A DNA stretch of 64,000 bases from Ruminococcus sp. (GCA_024697545.1 JAILFN010000111.1:1-64000), one strand, 5' to 3'. Counted from the stretch's first letter, positions 10,156 through 20,635 are shown. The notes: generated from the letters alone by a model not told the origin. Numbers and translations are program-made.

Positions 10156-10170
10156 ACAGAGGTACTGAAA

Positions 10171-10359
10171 ATGAACGAAATAGAAAATTTTGAAAAGTCC
10201 GTCAAGCGGCTCGAAGAGATAGTTGAAAAGCTTGAAGCGGGTGACCTTACCCTTGCCGACAGCATAGCGCTGTATAAGGAAGGCTCCGAGCTTTCCGAGG
10301 GCTGCCGCAAGGCGCTCGAACAAGCCGAGCTTACCGTGACGGTCAATGATGAACACTAA
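10171..10359 (+). CDS. xseB: exodeoxyribonuclease VII small subunit
   Basis: FEKSVKRLEEIVEKLEAGDLTLADSIALYKEG. Confidence 0.97.
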   Translation: MNEIENFEKSVKRLEEIVEKLEAGDLTLADSIALYKEGSELSEGCRKALEQAELTVTVNDEH

Positions 10360-10373
10360 AAGGAAGATCTGAA

Positions 10374-11264
10374 ATGACTGAAAATTCACAGCTTACACTC
10401 AATATATACCTGAAGCACATAAATGATTCGCTCAAAGCACTGACTGCCGAAAAGCCGCACCTGCGCGAGAATATAGCCGAGGCTATGGAGTACTCTCTCA
10501 TGGCTGGCGGAAAGCGCCTGAGACCTGTTCTTATGATGGAATTCTGCCGTATGTGCGGCGGCAACGCAGCCGAGATCGTCGATCTTGCCTGCTCCATCGA
10601 GCTTATACATACTTTTTCGCTTATCCACGATGACCTGCCCTGCATGGATGATGATGATTACAGACGCGGAAAGCCCAGCTGCCATAAGCAGTTCGGTGAA
10701 GCTACGGCACTGCTCGCGGGCGATGCTCTCAATACACTGGCTTTTGAGGTCATAGCAGAAGCGGCGATGCAGGAGAAGATATCCTCACAGGCTGCCGTTA
10801 TGCTCGTGTCGGTGCTTGCAAAGGCTGTCGGTGTAAACGGCATGATAGGCGGACAGATAATCGACCTTGCTGCCGAAAACAGACAGATTAACATAGATGA
10901 GCTTGATCTTCTCCAGCAGTACAAAACGGGCGCACTTATCGAAGCTGCCTGCGTGATGGGCGTTATCATCGCGGGCAAGTATGATATGATCCCCGCGGCT
11001 GCGGAGTATGCTGACTGCCTCGGCAGGGCGTTCCAGATCGTTGATGATATTCTTGATGTCACAGGTTCGTTTGAAGAGCTTGGCAAGCCGATAGGCAGCG
11101 ATGCCGAGCAGAACAAAAGCACCTACGTTACGGCACTCGGTATCGAGGGCGCACAGAAGGAAGCCGACCGCCTTACAGAATCGGCTCTGACGGTGCTGAG
11201 ACAATTTGAAGATCACGATTTCTTATTTGAACTTACGAAGGATCTGCTTCACAGAAGAAGCTGA
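10374..11264 (+). CDS. ispA: polyprenyl (farnesyl/geranyl) diphosphate synthase
   Basis: GGKRLRPVL, LIHDDLPCMDDDDYRRGKPSCH, FQIVDDILDVTG. Confidence 0.95.
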   Translation: MTENSQLTLNIYLKHINDSLKALTAEKPHLRENIAEAMEYSLMAGGKRLRPVLMMEFCRMCGGNAAEIVDLACSIELIHTFSLIHDDLPCMDDDDYRRGKPSCHKQFGEATALLAGDALNTLAFEVIAEAAMQEKISSQAAVMLVSVLAKAVGVNGMIGGQIIDLAAENRQINIDELDLLQQYKTGALIEAACVMGVIIAGKYDMIPAAAEYADCLGRAFQIVDDILDVTGSFEELGKPIGSDAEQNKSTYVTALGIEGAQKEADRLTESALTVLRQFEDHDFLFELTKDLLHRRS

Positions 11265-11288
11265 TCGTGTCGGGAGCTGTTTGAAAGA

Positions 11289-13142
11289 ATGAAGAATAGA
11301 TTTGATTTGAATAAAATGGATCTGCCGCGCGATGTGAAAAAGCTTTCCTATGAGGAATGCGATAAGCTCGCCGCACAGATCAGGAATAAACTTATAGAAA
11401 CGGTGTCACATAACGGCGGGCATCTTTCCTCAAACCTCGGTACCGTTGAGCTTACCCTTTCGCTCCATAGGATCTTCGATTCCCCGAAGGACAGCTTTGT
11501 CTGGGATGTCGGGCATCAGGCTTATACCCATAAGCTGCTGACAGGACGCGCAGACAGGTTTGATACCATGCGCCTGAAAGACGGACTGAGCGGCTTCCCG
11601 CGCCCCGATGAATCAGAGCATGACGCATTTATCTGCGGCCACAGCTCGATATCCGTATCCGCGGCACTCGGCATCGCGACGGCTAAAAAGCTCAACAACG
11701 ACCCGCATTTTACGATAGCCATTCTCGGCGACGGCGCTTTCACGGGCGGCGAATGCTTTGAGGGCATGAACAACGCGGGAAAAAGCGGCACTAACCTTAT
11801 CTTGGTGCTCAATTATAACGAGATGAGCATATCTAAGAACGTCGGTGCGCTCGCAAAATATCTCTCTACTCTGCGTACAAAGGAGTCCTACCACCGCACC
11901 AAGGACGCTGTCGAGAACGTTCTCGATAAGACCCCCATCATCGGTGCGCCGATCAAAAAGGTGGTGCGGTCATCCAAGAATGCGTTCAAGGATATGCTCC
12001 TCCACAGCACCGTGTTTGAGTACATGGGCTTTAAGTTCGTAGGTCCTATCAACGGACATAATATTGAAGAGCTGGATGACGGCTTTTCGGCGGCTAAGGC
12101 GCTTCAATGTCCTACCGTCGTTCTGGTCGAGACACAGAAGGGTCACGGCTATCCGCCAGCCGAAGCTAATCCGGGAGGATACCACGGTGTCGGTGCCTTT
12201 GAGCTTTCAAACGGTAACCCCGATGTTGTCCCTACCGACAGCTATTCCTGCGTTTTTGGCAGAAGGCTTACCGACTTGGCTTATGAGCATAAGAACATCT
12301 GCGCGGTCACGGCGGCGATGAAGTTCGGCACGGGACTTCAATACTTCCATAAAGCTTTTCCCGACCGCTTTTTCGATGTCGGCATCGCGGAACAGCACGC
12401 GGCGACCTTCTGCGCGGGGCTTGCTTCAAGCGGTATGGTGCCCGTTTTTGCCGTGTACTCTACTTTTTTGCAGAGAAGCTATGACCAGCTGCTGCATGAT
12501 ATCGGGATACTCGGTCTGCATATCGTCATAGGCGTAGACCGTGCGGGTATAGTCGGAGAGGACGGCGAGACTCATCAGGGCATATTCGATGTTTCTTTCC
12601 TGACTACCGTTCCGGGTATAAAGATATACTCTCCGTCATGTTACAGGGAGCTTGAGGTCTGTCTTGACAAGGCGATACTTGAGGATAACGGCGTTTGTGC
12701 CGTAAGATATCCCCGCGGCTCGGACAAGTCCCCGCATGAGGGTGCGTCATCTGCCGTTGACTTTGTCCTCGAACAGAACGGCTCGCGCGTGCTGGCTGTT
12801 ACATACGGAAGACTTTACGGTGAGCTAAAAAAAGCACAGGCTGAGCTTAAAGCCGGCGGCAGGAGCATCGACATTCTGAAAATGGTAGAGCTATTCCCGC
12901 TTTCCGAAAAATATGCCGATATCATGCGTGGATATGACAAGGTGTTCTTCTTCGAGGAATCCTACCGCTTCGGTGGTATAGGCGAGAAGTATGCCGCTAT
13001 GGGTATCCCTATAGAGATCTCGGCGATCGACGGATATGTCCCGCACGGAAAGGTGCAGGAGCTTCTCGATGACGTAGGTCTTTCAGCCGCAAAAATGAAA
13101 GACAGAATGAACAATTACTTTGATGAACATGACAAGACTTGA
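11289..13142 (+). CDS. dxs: 1-deoxy-D-xylulose-5-phosphate synthase
   Basis: HNGGHLSSNLGTVELTLSLHRIFDSPKDSFVWDVGHQAYTHKLLTGR; ILGDGAFTGGECFEGMNNAG. Confidence 0.97.
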   Translation: MKNRFDLNKMDLPRDVKKLSYEECDKLAAQIRNKLIETVSHNGGHLSSNLGTVELTLSLHRIFDSPKDSFVWDVGHQAYTHKLLTGRADRFDTMRLKDGLSGFPRPDESEHDAFICGHSSISVSAALGIATAKKLNNDPHFTIAILGDGAFTGGECFEGMNNAGKSGTNLILVLNYNEMSISKNVGALAKYLSTLRTKESYHRTKDAVENVLDKTPIIGAPIKKVVRSSKNAFKDMLLHSTVFEYMGFKFVGPINGHNIEELDDGFSAAKALQCPTVVLVETQKGHGYPPAEANPGGYHGVGAFELSNGNPDVVPTDSYSCVFGRRLTDLAYEHKNICAVTAAMKFGTGLQYFHKAFPDRFFDVGIAEQHAATFCAGLASSGMVPVFAVYSTFLQRSYDQLLHDIGILGLHIVIGVDRAGIVGEDGETHQGIFDVSFLTTVPGIKIYSPSCYRELEVCLDKAILEDNGVCAVRYPRGSDKSPHEGASSAVDFVLEQNGSRVLAVTYGRLYGELKKAQAELKAGGRSIDILKMVELFPLSEKYADIMRGYDKVFFFEESYRFGGIGEKYAAMGIPIEISAIDGYVPHGKVQELLDDVGLSAAKMKDRMNNYFDEHDKT

Positions 13143-13917
13143 TCTGTTTTTATTTGAAAATAATTACGCTTCCAGCCGCGAAAAGGCAAAGCGTCTTGTG
13201 GAAGAGGGGCTTGTGAGCGTTAACGGCAGGAAAGCTTCAAAGCCTTCGATGAAAGTCTCGGGCGATGAAGATATCTCGGTCGCCGAGCACCAAAGCTACG
13301 TCGGCAGGGGAGCGCTGAAACTCGTCCGCGCTTTTGAACAGTTCCCTATATCTGCCGAAGGCAGGGTCTGTGCCGATATCGGTGCTTCGACAGGCGGCTT
13401 CACTCAGGTGCTGCTGCAAAACGGTGCGCGTAAGGTCTACGCCGTTGATGTCGGACACGATCAGCTCGCGGCGGAGCTTTTGCAGGACGACCGCGTGGTG
13501 AACTGCGAGGGCGTGAACGTCAGGTATCTCGAAGAGGATTTCTTCGACGAGCCTGTGACGCTCGTCTGCGGCGATCTTTCGTTTATTTCGCTCACGCAGA
13601 TACTTCCCGCAGTTACAGCCGCAGCCGCCGACGGCGCGGAGCTCGTGTTTCTGATAAAGCCCCAGTTCGAGGCGGGGCGTGAGGCTCTCAATAAAAAGGG
13701 GATAGTTACCGACCGCAGACGCCATATCGACGTTCTGAGATCGCTGTGTGCGTATTTTGATTCCATCGGGCTTTCGCTTAAAGGTCTTACTTATTCCCCC
13801 ATCTGCGGCGGTGACGGCAACCGCGAGTATCTGGCTTACCTGAAAAAAATCGGTGAGCCTTCGGAGATCTTCGATCTTCGAGATATCACAGAACAGGCGT
13901 TTGATAATGTTAGGTGA
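13120..13917 (+). CDS. tlyA: TlyA family rRNA methyltransferase/hemolysin
   Basis: MTRLDLFLFENNYASSREKAKRLVEEGLVSVNG (S4) and DIGASTGGFTQVLLQNGARKVYAVDVGHDQL. Confidence 0.95.
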   Translation: MMNMTRLDLFLFENNYASSREKAKRLVEEGLVSVNGRKASKPSMKVSGDEDISVAEHQSYVGRGALKLVRAFEQFPISAEGRVCADIGASTGGFTQVLLQNGARKVYAVDVGHDQLAAELLQDDRVVNCEGVNVRYLEEDFFDEPVTLVCGDLSFISLTQILPAVTAAAADGAELVFLIKPQFEAGREALNKKGIVTDRRRHIDVLRSLCAYFDSIGLSLKGLTYSPICGGDGNREYLAYLKKIGEPSEIFDLRDITEQAFDNVR

Positions 13918-14782
13918 ACTTATGAATGTGTTTGTATACCCGAATCTGCAAAAGCCAAACAGCAGGAAATATACCGAGCAGGTCTGTGAGGTGCTCCATA
14001 ACGAAAAGGTGGATCTTTTCATGGAGGACTGCTGCCGCGGCGTTTTTGAAAAGCAGTATGATATTGAATATATGTCGCTTGAACAGTGCGTTGAGCATTG
14101 CGATATGATCGTGGTCACGGGCGGTGACGGGACTATCCTGCGCTGTTCGTCATATTCTTCACGCTATGATAAGCCGATACTCGGCATCAACTGCGGCACT
14201 CTGGGCTTTATGGCTTCGCTCGAGCCAGAGCATATCGAAAGTCTGAAAAATCTCTGCACGGGGGATTACAGGATAGTCGAACGCATGATGCTGAACGTTA
14301 AGGTAAGATCCGCAAACGGCAAGATCACCGAAGCCGATGCGCTCAATGATGTGGTGCTTTTCAAGAACGATAACTGCAACATCTCTGATTTTGAGGTCTC
14401 AAAGTCGGGCAGCCTTGTGTCTTCCATACGCGCCGACGGCATAATCTTTTCGACACCGACAGGCTCGACGGCTTACTCGCTTTCGGCAGGCGGTCCGCTC
14501 GTCGAACCCGATCTTCAATGTATCGAGTTCTCACAGATATGCGCCCACTCACTCTTTGCCCGCCCGATCATATTCTCGCCCGACAGCTATATAACCGTCA
14601 ATTGCAGGTGCAGCGACGGCGGCAGCGCACACCTGACGGTCGATGGTAACAGACTTCTTAATGTCAGCGCAGGCGATGTCATAAATATCAGCCGTTCAAA
14701 GCTTACGACCAAGATCATAGACATGACCGACGGCAGCTTTTTCGCAACAGTTAACAGCAAGCTGATGACTCCCATCAAGTAA
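13907..14782 (+). CDS. nadK: NAD kinase
   Basis: VVTGGDGTILR, GINCGTLGFMASLEP, STPTGSTAYSLSAGGPLVEP. Confidence 0.95.
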   Translation: MLGELMNVFVYPNLQKPNSRKYTEQVCEVLHNEKVDLFMEDCCRGVFEKQYDIEYMSLEQCVEHCDMIVVTGGDGTILRCSSYSSRYDKPILGINCGTLGFMASLEPEHIESLKNLCTGDYRIVERMMLNVKVRSANGKITEADALNDVVLFKNDNCNISDFEVSKSGSLVSSIRADGIIFSTPTGSTAYSLSAGGPLVEPDLQCIEFSQICAHSLFARPIIFSPDSYITVNCRCSDGGSAHLTVDGNRLLNVSAGDVINISRSKLTTKIIDMTDGSFFATVNSKLMTPIK

Positions 14783-14857
14783 GGCAGCTCTGAGGAAAAG
14801 ATCTGCGGGTGCAAAACGGGGTCTTGTATGGTGTTACCCGAGATTTGAGGTTTTATA

Positions 14858-15319
14858 ATGAAGAATCAGCGACAGTACAGGATAGTTGAGTTAATCACCG
14901 AAAATGAAGTCTCGACGCAGGAGCAGCTCTGCACGCTTCTGAGGTCGTCGGGATTTGATGTGACGCAGGCGACAGTGTCCCGCGATATAAAGGAGCTTGC
15001 GCTGATAAAGCAGCCGATGGCATCGGGCGGGTCCAGGTACGCCGTGCCGTCGCTCAGCCGCAGCAGGCTCACAGACAGCGGCTTTGAACATTCCATAATT
15101 CTTGAAAGCGTTCTGAATGTAGATCATGGGCTCAATACCGTTGTGCTGAAATGCAGCGCGGGCATGGCAAATGCCGTCTGCGCCAAGCTCGATTCGGTCG
15201 AGCTACATAATTCTGTCGGCACCCTCGCGGGTGATGACACCGTTTTCGTGCTGATGCGTACCGAAAAGGATGCGGAACGTCTTGAAAAAGAGCTGCGTCT
15301 GCTTCTGGAAAAAAGATAG
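14858..15319 (+). CDS. argR: arginine repressor ArgR
   Basis: RQYRIVELITENEVSTQEQLCTLLRSSGFDVTQATVSRDIKELALIK. Confidence 0.95.
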   Translation: MKNQRQYRIVELITENEVSTQEQLCTLLRSSGFDVTQATVSRDIKELALIKQPMASGGSRYAVPSLSRSRLTDSGFEHSIILESVLNVDHGLNTVVLKCSAGMANAVCAKLDSVELHNSVGTLAGDDTVFVLMRTEKDAERLEKELRLLLEKR

Positions 15320-15340
15320 TATATCGGGGGATAAAGTAAA

Positions 15341-17011
15341 GTGCTTGATGAGATATTTATTGAAAATCTTGCCGTTATCGAAAAAGCTTCCGTCCGCTTC
15401 GGACCCGAGCTCAATGTGTTCACGGGCGAGACCGGCGCAGGTAAGTCTATACTAATAAACGGTATCAACGCTCTGCTGGGTCAGCGCGTCACTAAGGATA
15501 TCGTTCGTACAGGCGCAAAGAAGGCAACTATAACAGGCTGCTTTACGCACCTCGGTGATGAGTGCCTTAAAAAGCTCGGCGAACTCGGCATTGAGACTGA
15601 TGAGGGTAAGCTTTATATATCCAGAGAGATAAATTCCGACGGCGGCAGTACCGCGCGTATAAACTCCCGCCCCGTCAACGTTTCGGTCATCCGTGAGATA
15701 GGCGAGCTTCTTGTCAATATCCACGGCCAGCATGATAACCAGATACTTATGCAGCCCGAAAGGCATATAGATATCCTAGACAGCTACGCCGATTCCGAGC
15801 CGCTTCTTGCAGCTTACCGCGATGAGTTCCATAAGCTGCAGGAGCTGTCCCGTGTCATAAGCCGCAAGCGCAAGGAACAGGTCGGCAAACAGGTGCGTAT
15901 GGCACAGCTTGAAGAGATTATCGCCGAGCTGACCGAGCTTGACCCAAAGCCCGATGAGGATACTGCTCTCAATGAAGAGCTTGAGATATCAAAAAACGCA
16001 GTGTTTCTCTCGGAAGCCGCTTATGCCGCAAAGGCACTTCTCTCGGGCGACGATGATCTTGACGGCGCTGAGGGAATGCTTCTTAATGCTGCAAAAAAGC
16101 TTGAAACAGGCACCGATATCATGCAGGATATCGCGCAGCTTTACGACAGGATAACGTCTGCCCGCATCGAAGTCTCGGATATTGTCGGCGAGCTTTCTAA
16201 TGTTATAGACAAGCTGGGTGCCGACCCGCAGCGCTTTGAATGGCTCAACTCACGCTCGCGCGAGCTTGATAAGGCTAAGATGAAATACGGTCCCGAGCTT
16301 TCCGATGTTATCGAAACTTTAGAGCGCTCGCAGAAGGAATATGAAGAACTCGGCGGAAGCGAGGAAAGCATCAATGAGCTTGAAGCGCAGCAGAAGGAGC
16401 TTCTCAAAAGCGTTTCCCTCAAAGCCGCCGAGCTTTCCGAATACCGCAAAAAGGCGGCGGACAGATTTGTCACTCAGGTGACTGAGGAGCTTGAATTCCT
16501 CAATATGCCGAAAGTACGCATCGTTGTGGATATCAGTCAGGGCAAGCTGACGCTTAAAGGTATGGACAGCATAGAATTCCTGATCTCTGCAAACGTCGGG
16601 GAAGAGCCGCGCCCCATCGCGCGTATAGCTTCAGGCGGTGAGCTTTCAAGGATAATGCTCGCCCTCAAAAGCGTCATAGCCGACAAGGACAGCATAGGTA
16701 CTCTTATATTCGATGAGATAGACACGGGCGTCAGCGGCAGGGCGGCGCAGAAGATAGGCATGAAGCTCAAAAGCATAGCCCGCTGCCGTCAGGTGCTTTG
16801 CGTTACACATCTTTCACAGATGGCTGTCATGGCTGACGAACACCTGCTGATCGAGAAAAAGATCGTCGGCGACAGAACAGTCACCGAGATCCGCTCGCTC
16901 GATATGGAAGAGCGCAAGCGTGAGATCGCAAGGATAATCGGCGGAGATACCGTGACCGAGCTCACCCTCAGAAACGCTGAGGAGCTTATAAGAGAAGCAC
17001 AGTCCTGCTGA
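15341..17011 (+). CDS. recN: DNA repair protein RecN
   Basis: GETGAGKSILINGINALLGQR; RIASGGELSRIMLALKSV; FDEIDTGVSGRAAQKIG. Confidence 0.97.
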   Translation: MLDEIFIENLAVIEKASVRFGPELNVFTGETGAGKSILINGINALLGQRVTKDIVRTGAKKATITGCFTHLGDECLKKLGELGIETDEGKLYISREINSDGGSTARINSRPVNVSVIREIGELLVNIHGQHDNQILMQPERHIDILDSYADSEPLLAAYRDEFHKLQELSRVISRKRKEQVGKQVRMAQLEEIIAELTELDPKPDEDTALNEELEISKNAVFLSEAAYAAKALLSGDDDLDGAEGMLLNAAKKLETGTDIMQDIAQLYDRITSARIEVSDIVGELSNVIDKLGADPQRFEWLNSRSRELDKAKMKYGPELSDVIETLERSQKEYEELGGSEESINELEAQQKELLKSVSLKAAELSEYRKKAADRFVTQVTEELEFLNMPKVRIVVDISQGKLTLKGMDSIEFLISANVGEEPRPIARIASGGELSRIMLALKSVIADKDSIGTLIFDEIDTGVSGRAAQKIGMKLKSIARCRQVLCVTHLSQMAVMADEHLLIEKKIVGDRTVTEIRSLDMEERKREIARIIGGDTVTELTLRNAEELIREAQSC

Positions 17012-17035
17012 TGCTTTTCGCTGAGAGAGATACTA

Positions 17036-17959
17036 ATGAGATTTGTTGATCGGGTGGATCGTATGGATAATAAAGATACCTCTCCCGCAGCGCGGGGCAC
17101 CGAAACAAATACAAATAAGCCGTCATCCGATGTTCTTAAAAGATATCGGATGACATTTGGCATTATAGGTATCATGCTAGCGGTGCTGGTTATCGTCGGT
17201 ATCGACGGCGTGATGAGTGAGATGCGCCGCAATGACAGCATCGCTTATCACGAAAACGGGTCTGAGCTTGCAAGTGCGGCAGAAGCGGCTGAGGTCATGG
17301 CGTCTGCTGAGCTCTCGGGCTCCGAGCCCGATAGCTTCCCGATGGATATAAACACCGCCGACAAGCAGGATCTTATGTCGGTAAGCGGCATTGGCGAAAA
17401 GACAGCCGATGATATCACGGCATTCAGGGAAAGCCACGGTGGCATCACTTCTATAGATCAGCTCGCAGAGATAAACGGGATCGGTGAGACTATGATAGCA
17501 CTTCTGAAGGAGTATTTCTATGTTTCCGATGATGTGTATCTCCCTTATACCACGACCTCTGTTTCTGTGACTTCATCTGTCACCGAAACAAAGGCAACAA
17601 GGGCGACAAGGGAAAAAACTTCAACTCGGACGCGGCGTGAATCTTCTGCCCGCAGGACTTCCAAAAGCCCCCGCACCGAACCGCCCGCGGATACCGAGCC
17701 GCCTCAAAACTTAGATACCGAGACTACGACTGAACCCGATCCTTCGGTGTCTGAAAGAGTTCCCGTAGATATAAACCACGCCTCTGCCGATGAGATATCA
17801 GTATGTCTTCTCCTTCCCATCGAAAAGGCTGAGGATATCGTGGCTGTCAGGGAGCAGATACAGTATTACAGCAATGTTGCCGAGCTTTACCTCGTCGGAT
17901 CGCTGACCAAGCAGGATATTATTGATATCACCGATTATATCGTAATAGTTCCTCTGTAA
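17036..17959 (+). CDS. ComEA-like membrane-anchored helix-hairpin-helix protein
   Basis: TM segment, INTADKQDLMSVSGIGEKTADDITAFRESHGGI HhH motif, second degenerate copy at C-term; start may be 17063. Confidence 0.8.
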   Translation: MRFVDRVDRMDNKDTSPAARGTETNTNKPSSDVLKRYRMTFGIIGIMLAVLVIVGIDGVMSEMRRNDSIAYHENGSELASAAEAAEVMASAELSGSEPDSFPMDINTADKQDLMSVSGIGEKTADDITAFRESHGGITSIDQLAEINGIGETMIALLKEYFYVSDDVYLPYTTTSVSVTSSVTETKATRATREKTSTRTRRESSARRTSKSPRTEPPADTEPPQNLDTETTTEPDPSVSERVPVDINHASADEISVCLLLPIEKAEDIVAVREQIQYYSNVAELYLVGSLTKQDIIDITDYIVIVPL

Positions 17960-17964
17960 AAGGA

Positions 17965-18672
17965 GTGTGCAGTTTGAGCAAAAGATCAGCTATCGCGGAA
18001 AACTCTCCGCTGATACCATTCATAGAAAACGGCTGCTCACTTGATGGGATTTCGGATATCGAAGTGCTGACAATACTTCTGAACGATCTTCTGGGACGAA
18101 AGAAGTATGATAACGCAAAGCTCGCAGAACTGCTTCTTATTGAGAATAAGAGCCTGGCGGGAGCGGTACACGCATCAGTCGCCTCGCTCTCAAAGTACCT
18201 TGATCTTAGTGATGTCGTCAAGTTTCGTCAGATAGGCGCTATGCACAAATACATCATGCTTGAACGTTGCAAGCTTCCGATAAAGCTCTCCGACACTGAT
18301 TCCCTTAACGCGCTGCTGAAAGCAGTCTTCTTCGCAGAGCGTGAGGAACTGCTGTATATCTTCCCCGTGGTAAAGGGCAGGATAGTAGAGGCATTTCATA
18401 TCGAAACGGGGAGCGATACTTCTGTCGCTCTGTCTGTCCGCAGTATCAGGAGCAGGCTTGAGAGCACACGCGGATGCAAGGAATTTATAATGGCGCACAA
18501 TCACCCCGATGGTATAGCAGAACCCTCCGAACAGGATATGATAGTTACGGGCAGTATATATGATACTCTCGGCAAGGAGGGCTATAAGCTTATCTCACAT
18601 TATATCTGTACCGATACAGCCGTTGTCCCGATATCGCCCGAAAAAGCACATATGTCCTTTTTCTTCAACTAA
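17965..18672 (+). CDS. radC: RadC-like JAB/MPN domain protein
   Basis: FIMAHNHPDGIAEPSEQDM MPN motif. Confidence 0.85.
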   Translation: MCSLSKRSAIAENSPLIPFIENGCSLDGISDIEVLTILLNDLLGRKKYDNAKLAELLLIENKSLAGAVHASVASLSKYLDLSDVVKFRQIGAMHKYIMLERCKLPIKLSDTDSLNALLKAVFFAEREELLYIFPVVKGRIVEAFHIETGSDTSVALSVRSIRSRLESTRGCKEFIMAHNHPDGIAEPSEQDMIVTGSIYDTLGKEGYKLISHYICTDTAVVPISPEKAHMSFFFN

Positions 18673-18680
18673 TGTCGTTA

Positions 18681-19526
18681 TCACCAAAGTATCGAATTTA
18701 TCTCGCTTGATGTAAGCTCGGGATGCAGATAGCTGTTTATCGCCGCCGATATCAGCTCGGCACCCGCTTTTATCAGCTTGTCGATCTGCTTCGGCGTTAC
18801 CATAAGACTGTCAAAGCGCGTGTCGTCCGACATCATCCGTGATACGGTCGGTATCCCGATGGCAGCCGTCGGCACGCCGAGAAACCGCTCAGAAAGCTCG
18901 GCGCGGGCATTCTCGACACCGCTGCCTGGCGATATCCCCGTTGAGCAAAGCTGTATCGTCCTGCCCATGTGTGAAGGCTCGGCACAGGCTAAGGCATCGC
19001 AAACTATCACCTGCGCGGGCGAGACCGCTTTGCAGAGTGAAGCCGCTATCTCCTGAGATTCTATGCCCGTTTTCGCCATGACCCCCGCCGAAACAGCCGA
19101 TACCTGCGACATACCAAAACCGAACAGCTCAGAGGCGTAACGCTTTATGTGCCGCGTTGCGAACACGCGCTCCGCCGTAAGAGGCCCCAGTGCGTCAGGG
19201 GTGATGTCCCTGTTCCCGAGCCCCAGCACCAGCGTTTCGTCGCTTGCTTTGCATACCTCCGATAAGCACTCGGAAAGAAGCACCACCCGCTGCTGTGCTG
19301 CAATATCTCCAAGGTATTCGCTGAGCGGTCTGTCGCATTCTATCGTGATGTAAACGCCCTTAGGCTTGCCGAGCTTTTCGGCAGCTTCGGCAGATATTAT
19401 CTTCGTCTTGCTGACAGTCGCTGCGGCGTCACTGTCGTAGTATTCTTCGGATATCACACCCGTGAGTTCGCGCGCTTCGGAAAGACCGCGGTAGCTTTCC
19501 AAAGCAAGGTCAGTGTTCTGCCCCAT
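18681..19526 (-). CDS. gpr: germination (spore) protease
   Basis: TDLALESYRGL...GLGNRDITPDALGPLTAERVFATRH; SGISPGSGVENARAELSE type region; next to rpsT. Confidence 0.95.
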   Translation of the reverse strand: MGQNTDLALESYRGLSEARELTGVISEEYYDSDAAATVSKTKIISAEAAEKLGKPKGVYITIECDRPLSEYLGDIAAQQRVVLLSECLSEVCKASDETLVLGLGNRDITPDALGPLTAERVFATRHIKRYASELFGFGMSQVSAVSAGVMAKTGIESQEIAASLCKAVSPAQVIVCDALACAEPSHMGRTIQLCSTGISPGSGVENARAELSERFLGVPTAAIGIPTVSRMMSDDTRFDSLMVTPKQIDKLIKAGAELISAAINSYLHPELTSSEINSILW

Positions 19527-19611
19527 TTTAATACTCCTTTACAGCAGATCTTTTTGGCAAAATCGTCTAAAAAACTTATATAAAAAATTTGCAAATTCTT
19601 CAAAAAAAGAC

Positions 19612-19640
19612 TTGCATTCTGCGCCGAAATATGATATAAT
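19612..19640 (+). promoter_or_regulatory. sigma-A-like promoter for rpsT
   Basis: TTGCAT-N17-TATAAT. Confidence 0.7.
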
Positions 19641-19764
19641 ATTCACAATGCTTGTTTCAATAGCTCGCTGTATGTTCCCTCTCAGTCATACAGTTAGTTT
19701 ATCCGAATAAGCGGAAACTATTCGCACGGCAGTTACCGACGCGCAAAAGGGAGGTAAAATACTT

Positions 19765-20019
19765 ATGGCAAACATCAAATCTGCAAAGAAGAGAGTAAGA
19801 GTAAACGCTGAAAAGGCTGCAAGAAACAAGGCTGTAAAGAGCGACCTCAAGACTGCTCTCAAGAAGGCTGCACTGGCTGTTGCTGACAACGCTGACAACA
19901 AGGAGGCTGTTGTTAAGGAGGCTATCAGAAAGGTAGACATGGCTTGCACCAAGGGCATTCTCCACAAGAACAATGCTGCAAGAAAGAAGTCTTCTCTTGC
20001 TAAGTCTCTCGCTAAGTAA
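19765..20019 (+). CDS. rpsT: 30S ribosomal protein S20
   Basis: MANIKSAKKRVRVNAEKAARNKAVKSDLKTALKKA. Confidence 0.98.
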   Translation: MANIKSAKKRVRVNAEKAARNKAVKSDLKTALKKAALAVADNADNKEAVVKEAIRKVDMACTKGILHKNNAARKKSSLAKSLAK

Positions 20020-20040
20020 TTTAGCCTGAAATCAAAGATA

Positions 20041-20075
20041 AAAGTCTCTGATTGTTTGATCGGAGACTTTTTTAT
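20041..20075 (+). terminator. intrinsic terminator after rpsT
   Basis: AAAGTCTCTGAT TGTTT GATCGGAGACTTT then T run. Confidence 0.8.
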
Positions 20076-20081
20076 TTTTAT

Positions 20082-20534
20082 TCAGATGCTTTTGAAAAAG
20101 CTGACCTGCGTGCCAAGCTCATTGAATCCGTTTTTCTTGTAGAAATCATATGAGGGTTTGCTCCTGTCGGTCTGTAGGAATATCCCGACTGCTCCGCGCT
20201 TTTTTATGTCCTCCTCGATCATGCCCATGAACCGTGTCCCTATGCTCTGCCTTTGGATATCGGGGGAAACGCAGAACTCTTCGATGATGTAGTTCGTTCC
20301 TTCCCACCAGTGCCTTAGCATACCGAGCGACACCGCCGCGAGCCTGCCGTTTATTATCAGCCCGTAGTTGAGCTTGTTGTAACTGCTTGATATCTCGCGT
20401 ACATACTTCATTAGCTGTACCCTGTCGCTCCAGTCGTCGTTCCACGGTTCTCCTGCAAATGCTGATCTGAAAAGCTCAGCGACTTCTTCAAAATAGCTTT
20501 CATCAAGCTCGATAAATATTTCGGCCGGTTCCAT
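20082..20534 (-). CDS. GNAT family acetyltransferase
   Basis: FCVSPDIQRQSIGTRFMGMIEEDIKKRGAVGIFLQTDRSKPSYDFYKKNGF. Confidence 0.88.
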   Translation of the reverse strand: MEPAEIFIELDESYFEEVAELFRSAFAGEPWNDDWSDRVQLMKYVREISSSYNKLNYGLIINGRLAAVSLGMLRHWWEGTNYIIEEFCVSPDIQRQSIGTRFMGMIEEDIKKRGAVGIFLQTDRSKPSYDFYKKNGFNELGTQVSFFKSI

Positions 20535-20597
20535 TTGTGATCTCTCCTTTTCGTTTATTTCGGTACAAACATTATATCACGTTTCCGCAGCAATGTC

Positions 20598-20635
20598 AAA
20601 AAGCACCTCCGACAATTAAGCCGGAAGTGCTTTTT
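20598..20635 (-). terminator. terminator of the extracellular binding-protein gene
   Basis: AAAAAGCACCTCCGAC/..CCGGAAGTGCTTTTT hairpin. Confidence 0.7.
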
